Shown: in pieces, positions 1-7,926 of the stretch
How the letters are laid out: each line of letters opens with the position of its first letter
How positions within the stretch are numbered: the first letter of the stretch is position 1
Assembly: GCF_024171885.1 (NCBI RefSeq)
Contig: NZ_JAMTCP010000020.1
Span: 49,770 to 113,769 of the forward strand
Direction: 5' to 3'
Origin: Streptoalloteichus tenebrarius
GTDB taxonomy: Bacteria > Actinomycetota > Actinomycetes > Mycobacteriales > Pseudonocardiaceae
DNA length: 64,000 nucleotides
Position numbers and translations under genes: made by a program
Notes under the pieces: generated by a model
Database searches by the model: none
What the model saw: the letters and a program-made list of their open reading frames with translations, nothing else
What the model was told of the DNA's origin: nothing

Positions 1-41
1 GCCTGCGCGGGACGAGCCGGACAAACGCCTTCGAGGCGTGC

Positions 42-617
42 GTGGACGACCTGTGCGCCTGGCGCTCGCAGGTCGTCCGGGATGTCGAAGCCGCCCTCGT
101 GGCGCGACTCCACGGGCGGATCTTCGTTGAGGACAACGGAACCACGACGGCCGTTCCAGCGATCATGAACGTTCCGGGGAGCCCTGCCGTGGACGGGCTC
201 CCGCACATCCTCGTCAGTCCGTGGGCCGTCCTGCCGTTGGCGGCCGACGGTGGCGAGGAGTGCGACAACGACACCGAGGCCGGGGTGTACGTCCGGCCGC
301 GCCCGCAGCAGGTCAGGTTGGACTACCGCATCGACGTGCGCGCGGGGGAGTGGGGCCAGAGGGGCCAGATCCTCGAATGGATCCTCTCCGAGTTCGGGAG
401 CGTGCCGCGTCTCGTGGTGGGCAACGAGCCGCTGCCGCTCGTCCCGTTCGAGCCCAGCGCGACTGCCACCGGGGCGTCACGCCCAGGCGTGACCCCGCTC
501 TACTACCGCGTCGTCGCGCCTTTCGAGGTGGGACGTCGCGTGTTCCGTCCCCGGGCGACGCCGTTCGTGGTCACCGCGCACCGGCACGGGGACGCCGCCG
601 AAGTGACACCTGTCTGA
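42..617 (+). CDS. Hypothetical protein, possibly 5'-truncated by the window edge
   Basis: The product is about 191 residues of unknown function. The reading frame is open upstream to the first base of the window, so the GTG at 42 is only the first start visible and the gene may begin outside. The middle (about residues 95-135) reads like a small alpha/beta fold: 'RLDYRIDVRAGEWGQRGQILEWILSEFG' split by a helix, then a strand-rich tail. The layout recalls short structural proteins of phage-tail-like systems, but no diagnostic motif is present and no tail genes follow. It is followed in the same direction by two small coiled-coil genes. Confidence 0.55.
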   Translation: MDDLCAWRSQVVRDVEAALVARLHGRIFVEDNGTTTAVPAIMNVPGSPAVDGLPHILVSPWAVLPLAADGGEECDNDTEAGVYVRPRPQQVRLDYRIDVRAGEWGQRGQILEWILSEFGSVPRLVVGNEPLPLVPFEPSATATGASRPGVTPLYYRVVAPFEVGRRVFRPRATPFVVTAHRHGDAAEVTPV

Positions 618-702
618 GGCGCCACGGAGTTCGGGTTCTCCCTCCAGGACGCTCGCGCGATCTCGCGATCTTCGAGAAGGACGGACCGAAGGGGGGCGGG
701 AC

Positions 703-975
703 ATGGGGAACCAGAAGGATCCTGAGCAACTGTGCGAGGTGCTGGAACGAGAGGCGGCCGCGCACGAACAGCGTTTCCTCAGGACGCGGGAGAACATCGC
801 CGGGCAACAGGAGACGCTCGCGACCCTCCAGAACACACCAGGGACGGACCCGCCCGTCGTCCCGAGGCTGAGAGACCACATCACCGAGCTGGAGGCCGAA
901 CTGGAGAGGTTCGCCTCCGACCCCACCGCGCCTCAGAACGAGATCGCGTTCCTGCCCAACCCGCCCCAGGACTGA
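703..975 (+). CDS. Small coiled-coil protein, copy 1
   Basis: This 90-residue hydrophilic protein has two predicted helices (about residues 7-45 and 52-75) with heptad spacing. The helices are separated by the turn 'PGTDPPVVPRL'. The ATG is preceded by a purine-rich ribosome site (GGGGGGCGGG). The turn and second helix match those of the next gene, so the two are tandem paralogues. No catalytic residues, signal peptide or membrane segment are visible. Function is unknown; a small structural or adaptor protein is the most that can be said. Confidence 0.5.
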   Translation: MGNQKDPEQLCEVLEREAAAHEQRFLRTRENIAGQQETLATLQNTPGTDPPVVPRLRDHITELEAELERFASDPTAPQNEIAFLPNPPQD

Positions 976-1052
976 CGTCGCCGTCCATCCCGGCGCCGCC
1001 AGCGTGGCCAGGCAGCGCGCCGGCGACGACGAACCAACTCCAGGGAGAGGCG

Positions 1053-1316
1053 ATGAACAGCCCCGGATTCGGTGAGTCCCCCCGGAAGACGATGCGCAGG
1101 GTGGCCGAGGACGAGGCGGAGAGGCTCGTCCGTCTCCGCCGGACCGTGCTCGACCTCCGACGGGAACTCACCCGGCTCGTGATCGAGCCCGGAACGGACC
1201 TCTCCATCGTCCCCAAGCTGGGGAGGCGACTGCGGGAGATGGAGCGGCAACTGGAGACGGACCGGGCGCGGCTCGACGCCCTCCTGCGGGACATGGACAC
1301 GGTCTGCGAGGGCTGA
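1053..1316 (+). CDS. Small coiled-coil protein, copy 2
   Basis: This 87-residue protein starts at ATG 1053 behind GGGAGAGG (1043-1050). Longer frames upstream lack a ribosome site. It is strongly charged and helical. 'PGTDLSIVPKLGRRLREMERQLE' (here broken as helix-turn-helix, residues about 47-70) parallels 'PGTDPPVVPRL...ELEAELE' of the preceding gene, so the pair arose by duplication. The low Gly and high Arg/Glu/Leu content fits an antiparallel coiled coil. Nothing in the sequence gives a biochemical role. Confidence 0.55.
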   Translation: MNSPGFGESPRKTMRRVAEDEAERLVRLRRTVLDLRRELTRLVIEPGTDLSIVPKLGRRLREMERQLETDRARLDALLRDMDTVCEG

Positions 1317-1323
1317 CCTCACG

Positions 1324-1575
1324 TTGTGTCATGGCACGCTTCCCCTGTGCCACCTAGGCTGCGGTACGTTCGACCTGCTCGTGGTCAACGGCCCTGATCA
1401 CGGTGCTGTGTGGATCGACGACCGCGCGGCGGAATACGGCATCTACCCGAAAACGGATTCCCAGGGCCGCGTGACCTTCGATCGTCGGTATCTCGAATGG
1501 CTGGCAGACGCGGAAGCGACCTGCGCTCGGCACGCCTCCCGGGCGCGACAGCAGGACTGTCAGGACTGCCGGTGA
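1324..1575 (+). pseudogene. SMI1/KNR4-family C-terminal fragment
   Basis: The 83-residue frame contains 'CGTFDLLVVNGPDHGAVW' followed by 'DDRA', 'GIYP' and 'YLEWLADAE'. This is the typical C-terminal part of actinobacterial SMI1/KNR4 (SUKH) proteins, which usually run to 150-250 residues and often act as immunity proteins to polymorphic toxins. The N-terminal half is missing: the frame opens at a TTG only 8 bp after the previous stop. I read it as a remnant or a recombined immunity-gene tail. It could be a short functional protein, but no ribosome site supports that. Confidence 0.5.
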
Positions 1576-1837
1576 TTGTCGCGGGGCAAGGAATGTGGGT
1601 CGGTCGTCGGATGACGGGAACAGCGGGACTGTTCAGTGCGTAGGGCCACCCTCACTCACAGGGATGGTGCTCGGGGCCGGGCGTGTAGGCGTCGCCGGGA
1701 CGAGGAACACGGACCAGACAAGCCTGACGCCATTCGCTGTGCGGCGAGCCGTGTGCTTGTTCGCGTTGATCGCGTGCGGCTCACCGTCGGTTTCGTCCCG
1801 TGCGAGAAAACTGGTTCACCCACCGTGAGGAGCGATC

Positions 1838-2773
1838 ATGCTACGCATCGCCGCGGATCTGTTCTCCGGAAGGCCGAATCCGGTGTGGACGGTGGACGAC
1901 GAGGCGCGGGTCCGGGAGACCCTGCGCGCGTTGAGCCAGGAGGAGAGCCTGCTCACCGAGGACGTCCCGCCCAACAGCGGGCTGGGCTTCCGCGGTTTCA
2001 GAATCCAGTTGTTCAGCGACGAACTCGCCCAGGGCTTCGAGCTGGGGTCGAGCGTCTATCTGCCGGTCGGTCGGGAGTCACGGGGACCTCGATCCGACGA
2101 ACTCGGCGAGCGCCTCATCGGTCTGCTGGGCCAGGAGGGCACCAGTGTGCGGATGCAGGACGAGCTTCCGCCGCTGGAGGCGCCCCTCCAGCAGTTCCTG
2201 ACAACGGAACTGGACTACAGTGCCAGTCAGAGCTTCACGGCCGCCGCGTCCGTCCCCGACATCGCCGGTGAACAACCCGAGGAGGCCGCCCCGCAGGCCA
2301 CCTGTTTTTACGAGCACGCCCCGTACAACCCGGGATTCTGGAACAACGACTCGACCGTCCGTTGGTGCAACAACTGCTACAACTACGCGAGCAACTGGCG
2401 GACCGACAACTTCGCCCAGCCCGGCCTCGGCTGCGGAAGCGTCTACCAGGCGCTCCGGTGCGACGAGGTCACCCGCGCGGCGCGCTGTGACGGAGTGGGG
2501 CGCCGTTACATCGACTGTTTCCCCGACCCGGAGAAGCCGCGTTGGCTGATCGCGCTCGTGGTTGGTCCCGGTTACGACTACCACTGGTACCGCTATGTCT
2601 CCGACGGGTTCTGGGGGCACAAGCCGGGCGCCACGGCCGTGACGAACCTGGACAACAGCAATGTGGTGATCAAGGACCCGAAGACGGCGAACCGCGGCCG
2701 CTACACGGACTTCTGCGGGTACTTCTATAGCTGTAGGACACAGCAGCGGCGCATCCGTGGGTACGGGTGCTGA
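1838..2773 (+). CDS. 'SGRPNP'-domain protein with C-terminal Cys/His-rich hydrolase-like domain
   Basis: The 311-residue protein has two parts. Residues 1-125 begin 'DLFSGRPNP' and include 'GLGFRGFRI'; the same domain forms the entire product of the next gene. Residues 155-311 carry 'CNNCYNYASNWRTDNFAQPG' (Cys177, Cys180), 'DYHWYR' (His249), 'WGHKPG' (His261), 'DNSN' (272) and 'FCGYF'. The order Cys-His-Asp/Asn resembles papain or NlpC-like cysteine hydrolases, but that assignment is inference. No signal peptide is seen. The ATG follows GAGGAG at a good distance. The six further cysteines in the C-terminal part are unusual for a cytoplasmic actinobacterial protein. Confidence 0.65.
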   Translation: MLRIAADLFSGRPNPVWTVDDEARVRETLRALSQEESLLTEDVPPNSGLGFRGFRIQLFSDELAQGFELGSSVYLPVGRESRGPRSDELGERLIGLLGQEGTSVRMQDELPPLEAPLQQFLTTELDYSASQSFTAAASVPDIAGEQPEEAAPQATCFYEHAPYNPGFWNNDSTVRWCNNCYNYASNWRTDNFAQPGLGCGSVYQALRCDEVTRAARCDGVGRRYIDCFPDPEKPRWLIALVVGPGYDYHWYRYVSDGFWGHKPGATAVTNLDNSNVVIKDPKTANRGRYTDFCGYFYSCRTQQRRIRGYGC

Positions 2774-2830
2774 CGTCCTGCGACGGACAGGGGGCCGTGG
2801 CAGACCACCGCGACGAGGAGGAAGCAGAAC

Positions 2831-3184
2831 GTGGAGATCGAGGTCGACCTCTACAGCGGACGGCCGAACCCTCGGCTCCCACTCGGCGGGGAAGCCGCCG
2901 CCGAACTGGTGCGGCGGCTGGCGGCCCTGTCGAGCACCGCGCACGGCTCACCGGCCACCGGGCTCGGCTACCGGGGGATCAGGATCGTGAACGAGTCGGA
3001 CGAGCACCCCTTCGCCGAGGTGGTCGTGTCACGGGGTGTCGTCGTCGTCCGGGACCGCCAGGGCGGCGAGCGGCGACTCGGTGATCCGGACCGCGCGCTG
3101 GAGAGCTGGCTCGTCGACGTCGTGGCCGCCGGGCTTGAGCCCGACACCGCGAGGTACGTGCGGGAGGAGCTGGGCTCTGTCTGA
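2831..3184 (+). CDS. Stand-alone 'SGRPNP'-domain protein
   Basis: This 117-residue protein starts at GTG 2831 behind GAGGAGGAAG. 'VDLYSGRPNP' and 'GLGYRGIRI' match the N-terminal domain of the upstream 311-residue protein, so it is that domain without the Cys/His-rich module. It lies 57 bp downstream in the same direction and is probably co-transcribed. A pair of 'domain + effector-like module' and 'domain alone' could be a partner or inhibitor arrangement, but no function is established from sequence. Confidence 0.6.
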   Translation: MEIEVDLYSGRPNPRLPLGGEAAAELVRRLAALSSTAHGSPATGLGYRGIRIVNESDEHPFAEVVVSRGVVVVRDRQGGERRLGDPDRALESWLVDVVAAGLEPDTARYVREELGSV

Positions 3185-3221
3185 CACCGAGGCTGCATGG
3201 CACAAACAGCGCTTGGCCCTG

Positions 3222-3998
3222 TCATTCCGCGCTGCGGTGGTGGTAACGACAGACCTCGGTGAAGCCGGCCCGCTCGTACAGCCGGAGAGCCGGGACGTTG
3301 TCGTGTTCCACCTGGAGATACATGTGGTCGGCGCGGTGCGCGTCGGCCCAGCAGGCGAGGGCGGCCAGCACGCTACGGGCCGCGCCCTTCCCCCGTGCCC
3401 GGGGGAGTGTGGCCATGCCGAACAGGCCAGCCCACCCGGTGTCGATGACCGCGCGTCCCACCGCGACGACCTCGCTCCCGATCATTGCGTGGGCGTAACC
3501 ACTCGGCGACGTCACGCGTTCCAGCATGCTCCGTTCGAGGCCGGGATCGCTGTCGTGGCCGTGCACGGCGTACCAACCGTCAAACCACGTGGGCGTCGGG
3601 CGGTCCTCCACGTCGACCCGCATCGCCGTGTCCGGCAGGCGGACCAGGACCTGCGCGGTCGCAGCCATCCGCAACGACACCAGGCGTTCCTGGCGGTATC
3701 CACGCCTGGCCAACTCCGCGTCGAGCCGTGAGGGGCAGGCTCCTGGGCTGATCTGGAACCGGGCGACCGCGCCGCGGGCGGCGTAGAACCTCTCCGCCCG
3801 GGCGATCCGGTGTACCAACTCGTCGGGCTCGGCCTCGCGATGCGGCAGCACCGTTCCCGCCCACCACACCGAACCCGGGTTGTGGCGCAGCCACCACCCG
3901 TCCGCCTCCTCGACGTGCAGCGCGGGCAGCGCACGGGCCGCCCTCTCCTGCAACTCCCTGACCACGTCCGGGCCGGCCACGACGGATGACGGCGACAC
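3222..3998 (-). CDS. GNAT-family N-acetyltransferase
   Basis: The product has about 258 residues. The C-terminal half holds the acetyl-CoA-binding GNAT core: 'LFGMATLPRARGKGAARSVLAALACWADAH' (motif A with R-x-x-G-x-G/A, here RARGKGA), then 'MYLQVEHDNVPALRLYERAGFTEVCRYHHR'. The N-terminal half looks like a degenerate second GNAT domain, as in tandem-GNAT proteins. The GTG at 3998 is chosen because GGGAGGAG lies about 7 bases upstream; a GTG at 4004 touches the ribosome site and is less likely. The acceptor substrate is unknown. It converges on the accessory genes to its left. Confidence 0.8.
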   Translation of the reverse strand: MSPSSVVAGPDVVRELQERAARALPALHVEEADGWWLRHNPGSVWWAGTVLPHREAEPDELVHRIARAERFYAARGAVARFQISPGACPSRLDAELARRGYRQERLVSLRMAATAQVLVRLPDTAMRVDVEDRPTPTWFDGWYAVHGHDSDPGLERSMLERVTSPSGYAHAMIGSEVVAVGRAVIDTGWAGLFGMATLPRARGKGAARSVLAALACWADAHRADHMYLQVEHDNVPALRLYERAGFTEVCRYHHRSAE

Positions 3999-4439
3999 AC
4001 GCACCTCCTCCCGTGCCGCCCGGAGCGTCGGCACGCGTGCAGATCCTGGCGCATCGGGAGGAGTCGCGGGAACGCGCCCACGCGCCATCGCCTGGCATGG
4101 CCGGCGAGTCACTGGCACGTCCGCCGACTCGGGAAGAGAGGCGGACCGCGTCAGCGGAGCATCGGACGGGCCGGTGCCGAGCGAGACAACAGGCCGTTCC
4201 CAGCCCCGGCGTTGGTTAGGGTTCGTGTTCCGTGTGTCAAGCGTGTCGTTCGGTTGGGCGATGGGTTTGTCCACAGGCGCCCGAGTTATCCACAGGGCGC
4301 GCTGATGCTCTTGGACGGGCGGTCGTTCCTGGATAGGCTGGAGCGGGGCTCGCCCCCCAGGGCGGGTGGGGGCTGACCTGGGGTTGGGTCCGAGATGACG
4401 CGGACCGGTGTCATCGCCGGACACGCGCCCCTCGGTCGG
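3999..4439. other. Intergenic stretch without a supported gene
   Basis: About 440 bases separate the GNAT start from the SRPBCC stop. Open frames here are extensions of the flanking genes and have poor codon use. The notable content is a pair of DnaA-box-like sequences at 4267-4294, listed separately. No hairpin terminator was found. Confidence 0.6.
4267..4294. promoter_or_regulatory. Pair of DnaA-box sequences, 19 bp apart
   Basis: TTGTCCACA at 4267-4275 matches the actinobacterial DnaA-box consensus. TTATCCACA at 4286-4294 matches the E. coli consensus. Both point the same way with 10 bp between them. An equivalent pair on the other strand lies at 41105-41132 with the same spacing. Matches and spacing are seen directly; DnaA binding is inferred. 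Confidence 0.5.
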
Positions 4440-4865
4440 CTACCGCTGGCGCTCGGCGACCAGGGAGGCGAGCCGGTCCAACGCCGCGCGCAGGCCGGAG
4501 TCGACCTGTTCGGCCGCCTCGCCGCTGGCCGTCTCCGGCAGGTCGCCCCGGAAGGTCAGGTGCAGGGTGGCCGTGCTGTGCCCCGGCGCGCCCTGCGCCA
4601 CCTCGAACCAGCCCGTGTACCTGTCGGTGTCCCGGCCGCCCCACTCCATGCGGAACTCCTCGCGGTCGATGTCGACGACGCCGATCTCGTCGCGTTCCTC
4701 CGTCCCGGTCACCGCGTGCGCGCGGAGCACGCCCGGGTCGCGGTCGGAGGGCTCCACCTGCACGTTCTCCGGCAGCCAGTCGTTGAGCGCGGAGACGTCG
4801 CTGGCCAGGGCGAAGACCAGTGCGGCGTCCCCCGGCATCTGCTGGGTCCGTTCGAACTCCGTCAT
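4440..4865 (-). CDS. SRPBCC-fold (polyketide cyclase/START-like) protein
   Basis: The 141-residue protein has the small-ligand SRPBCC layout: N-terminal strand and helix with 'PGDAALVFALASDVSALNDWLP', antiparallel strands through 'RMEWGGRDTDRYTGWFEV', 'STATLHLTFRGDLP', and a long C-terminal helix 'GLRAALDRLASLVAE'. Length is typical. The start is the ATG at 4865, giving 'MTEFERTQQMPGD'. Upstream in-frame sequence has poor coding character. Ligand and role cannot be predicted; related proteins bind hydrophobic molecules in the cytoplasm. Confidence 0.75.
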   Translation of the reverse strand: MTEFERTQQMPGDAALVFALASDVSALNDWLPENVQVEPSDRDPGVLRAHAVTGTEERDEIGVVDIDREEFRMEWGGRDTDRYTGWFEVAQGAPGHSTATLHLTFRGDLPETASGEAAEQVDSGLRAALDRLASLVAERQR

Positions 4866-5153
4866 GTCCCTGCTGTACCCGTGGCCCCGCGCCTCGGTGA
4901 GCGGCCGCGGTAGCCCGATGGAGTGGACTGGAGCCCTGTGCCCTCCCGTGGCCGGACAACGGGCGGCGCGGACCCGCCCGCACTGTTCGCCCAGGTGCGA
5001 GCACCGAGCCGGAAGCGGGCGGCACCTGCCGCTGTCCGTCCAGTGCCCTTTCGTTGTCGTTTCGGGGTCCGTCGACCACGGGCACGGAACGTGGTTGCCT
5101 GGTGTCGGGCCAGCGGGGTCGCCGGCCGCGAGGCGAGCGGGAGGAGGGACGCC

Positions 5154-6743
5154 GTGCGCATCGGCATCGACGTCGGCGGGACCAACACCGACGCCGTGCT
5201 GATGGACGGCGACCGGGTGCTCGCCACGGTGAAGACCGCCACCACCGAGGACGTGACGTCCGGCATCATGGCGGCGCTCGACGGCCTCCACCGCCAGCGC
5301 GCGTTCGCCCCGGCCGCCGTGCGCGCCGTGATGATCGGCACCACGCACTTCGTCAACGCGCTCCTGGAGGCCAGGGGCCTGGCCCCGACCGCGGCCCTCC
5401 GGCTCTGCCTGCCGGCCACGGCCTCGCTGCCACCGCTGGTCGACTGGCCGAGGAGGATGGTGGACGCCCTCTCCGGCCGCGCCTACCTGGTCCACGGCGG
5501 CCACGAGTTCGACGGTCGGCGCATCGCCGCGCTGGACGAGGCCGAGGTGCGCCGCGCGGCCGAGGACATGGGACGCCACGGGGTCCGCAGCGTCGCGATC
5601 ACCTCGGTGTTCTCGCCGGTCAACGCGGAGTGCGAGGTCAGGGCGGCGGAGATCGTCGCCGCCGAGCTGCCGGGCGTGGCGGTCTCGCTCTCCCACGAGA
5701 TCGGCCGGATCGGCCTGCTGGAACGGGAGAACGCGACCATCCTCAACGCGGCGCTGCGCGAGCTGGCCGCGCGGATCGTGGACGGGCTGGCCTCCTCGGT
5801 GGCGGGGTTCGGGATCACCGCGCCGCTGTACCTGAGCCAGAACGACGGCACCCTGATGGACCTCGACTTCACCCGCCGTCACCCGGTGGCCACGCTCGCC
5901 TCCGGCCCCACCAACTCGATGCGCGGGGCCGCGATGCTGTCCAATGTGGACACCTGTGCCGTGGTGGACGTGGGCGGGACCACGACCGACGTGGGCGTGC
6001 TGCGCCGGGGGTTCCCCCGGGAGGCCACCACCGAGGTGACGATCGCCGGAATCCGCACGAACTTCCGCATGCCCGACGTCGTCTCCCTCGCGCTCGGCGG
6101 CGGCAGCCGGGTCAGAGACGACGCCACGACCGGAGCGCGCGTCGGCCCCGACTCGGTCGGCTACGAGCTGACCTCGCGCGCGCTGGTGTTCGGCGGGGAC
6201 ACCCTCACCGCGACCGACGTCGCGGTGGCGGCCGGACGAGCCGAGATCGGGGACCCCGACAGGGTCGCCCGCCTCGACCGGGACCTGGTGCGGGCCACGA
6301 TGGACCAGGTGGTCGCTCAGGTCGCCGACGCGATCGACCGGATGCGCACGTCACCCGAGCCGCTCCCGGTGGTCGTGGTGGGTGGCGGCTCGGTCCTGCT
6401 GCCCGACGCGCTCCCCGGCGCGGGGTCCGTGCGCCGCCCGGAACACTTCCCGGTCGCCAACGCGATCGGCGCCGCGATCGCGCAGATCGGCGGCGAGGTC
6501 GACCGCGTGTTCGCGATCAGGCCGGGCGGACGGGACGCGGCCGTGGCGGAGGCGACGCAGGAGGCCGTGGACCGGGCGGTCGCCGCGGGAGCGGACCCCG
6601 CCACCGTGCGCGTCGTCGACGTCGACGAGGTCCCCCTCCCGTACCTGCCGGGCAACGCGACCCGGATCCGCGTCAGGGCGGTCGGTGACCTCGACCTGGC
6701 CTACCCCGGTGGGACCGGCGCGGCCGTCCCCGAGGAGCCCTGA
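5154..6743 (+). CDS. Hydantoinase/oxoprolinase family protein (HyuA/ASKHA fold)
   Basis: The 529-residue product has the N-terminal hydantoinase signature 'RIGIDVGGTNTDAVLMDG' and a second phosphate-binding motif 'VVDVGGTTTDVGVLRRG' near residue 265. Both belong to the ASKHA ATPase fold used by 5-oxoprolinase, N-methylhydantoinase A and acetone carboxylase beta. The GTG at 5154 follows GGAGGAGG. Its stop overlaps the next start (TGATG), so the two proteins are translationally coupled. In this family, partnership with a DUF917 protein is common and points to ATP-dependent opening of a cyclic amide or a related reaction. The exact substrate is unknown. Confidence 0.85.
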   Translation: MRIGIDVGGTNTDAVLMDGDRVLATVKTATTEDVTSGIMAALDGLHRQRAFAPAAVRAVMIGTTHFVNALLEARGLAPTAALRLCLPATASLPPLVDWPRRMVDALSGRAYLVHGGHEFDGRRIAALDEAEVRRAAEDMGRHGVRSVAITSVFSPVNAECEVRAAEIVAAELPGVAVSLSHEIGRIGLLERENATILNAALRELAARIVDGLASSVAGFGITAPLYLSQNDGTLMDLDFTRRHPVATLASGPTNSMRGAAMLSNVDTCAVVDVGGTTTDVGVLRRGFPREATTEVTIAGIRTNFRMPDVVSLALGGGSRVRDDATTGARVGPDSVGYELTSRALVFGGDTLTATDVAVAAGRAEIGDPDRVARLDRDLVRATMDQVVAQVADAIDRMRTSPEPLPVVVVGGGSVLLPDALPGAGSVRRPEHFPVANAIGAAIAQIGGEVDRVFAIRPGGRDAAVAEATQEAVDRAVAAGADPATVRVVDVDEVPLPYLPGNATRIRVRAVGDLDLAYPGGTGAAVPEEP

Positions 6744-7834
6744 TGGCCACGACCAAAGTGTCCTTTGTGGACGTCGAGGACCTGCCGGACATCGCTGCTG
6801 GTGCGGCGATCCTGGGGACCGGAGGGGGCGGGGACCCCCACATCGGCCGGCTCCTGGCCGCCGCCGCCCTGCGCCGCCACGGCCCCGTGCGCCTGGTCGG
6901 TCTGGACGACCTGCCCTCGGACGCGGTGGTGCTGCCGGTGTCGCTCATGGGCGCGCCCACCGTGATGGTGGAGAAACCTCCCTCGGTCGACCAGGTCGCG
7001 CTCGTGGTCGACACCCTGGCGGGCTACCTCGGCCGCGCCGTCACGCACATCGCGTGCGCCGAGGCCGGCGGCGTCAACTCGCTGATCCCGTTCGTCGCCG
7101 CCGCGCGGCTGGACGTGCCCCTGGTGGACGCCGACATGATGGGCCGCGCCTTTCCCGAACTCCAGATGGTGCTGCCCTCGCTGTACGGCGTGCCCACCAC
7201 GCCGATGGTGATCGCCGACGAGAAGGGCAACCGGGCTGTTCTGGACACTGTGGACAATCACTGGGCCGAGCGCCTGGCCAGGTCGGCCACGATCGACATG
7301 GGCTGCACCGCCGTGATCGCCACGTGCCCGATGACCGGCCAGCAGGCCGGGGAGAGCCTCGTCCCCGGGACCCTCACGCTGTGCCGCGAGTTGGGCCGGC
7401 TGCTGCGCACCAGCAAGGCCGAGCACCGCGACCCGGTGGACGGGGTGGTGACCCGACTGCGGGGAGGGCGCCTCTTCTCCGGCAAGGTGGTGGACGTCGC
7501 GCGCCGGACGGTCACCGGATTCGCCAGGGGAGAGGCGCGACTGTCCGGAACGGACGAGCACGCCGGCGGCGAGCTGGTGCTGCGGTTCCAGAACGAGCAC
7601 CTGATCGCCGAGGTCGACGGCGTCGTGCGGGCCTCGGTGCCGGACCTGCTCTGCACGCTGGACACGGAGACCGGAACAGCCGTGACCACCGAGGCGCTGC
7701 GCTACGGCCAACGCCTGACGGTGATCGTCGCCCCCGCCGACCCCCGGTGGCACACGCCCGGCGGGATCGAACTCGCCGGCCCCCGGTACTTCGGCTACGA
7801 CATGGACCCGGTGCGGTTCGGCGAGGAGCCCTGA
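6743..7834 (+). CDS. DUF917 family protein, partner of the hydantoinase
   Basis: The 363-residue product is recognisable as DUF917: 'AAILGTGGGGDPHIGRLL' near the N-terminus, 'ACAEAGGVNSLIPF' (about residue 110), 'LVDADMMGRAFPELQMV', and the C-terminal 'ADPRWHTPGGIELAGPRYFGY'. Family members sit next to HyuA-like subunits, as here, and are presumed to form a complex or supply a second activity. The ATG overlaps the upstream TGA by one base. A strong hairpin follows at 7874-7919, so this is a two-gene operon. Confidence 0.85.
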   Translation: MATTKVSFVDVEDLPDIAAGAAILGTGGGGDPHIGRLLAAAALRRHGPVRLVGLDDLPSDAVVLPVSLMGAPTVMVEKPPSVDQVALVVDTLAGYLGRAVTHIACAEAGGVNSLIPFVAAARLDVPLVDADMMGRAFPELQMVLPSLYGVPTTPMVIADEKGNRAVLDTVDNHWAERLARSATIDMGCTAVIATCPMTGQQAGESLVPGTLTLCRELGRLLRTSKAEHRDPVDGVVTRLRGGRLFSGKVVDVARRTVTGFARGEARLSGTDEHAGGELVLRFQNEHLIAEVDGVVRASVPDLLCTLDTETGTAVTTEALRYGQRLTVIVAPADPRWHTPGGIELAGPRYFGYDMDPVRFGEEP

Positions 7835-7873
7835 CCCCGCGCCGTCGCCACCACCTCCGACGGCAGAGACGGA

Positions 7874-7919
7874 GGGACGGCCGGGAAGCACCTGGTCAAG
7901 GGTGCTTCCCAGCCGTCCC
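7874..7919. terminator. Strong bidirectional hairpin terminator
   Basis: GGGACGGCCGGGAAGCACC and GGGTGCTTCCCAGCCGTCCC form a near-perfect stem of about 19 bp with a 7-base loop. It lies between the convergent DUF917 and lectin genes and can serve both. There is no U-tract, as is usual in high-GC actinomycetes. Confidence 0.8.
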
Positions 7920-7926
7920 GAGGGTC

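Noticed and set aside
5054..6688. A 544-codon frame inside the hydantoinase gene
   Set aside because: It is Arg-rich shadow translation; the true frame has the GGTNTD and GGTTTD motifs.
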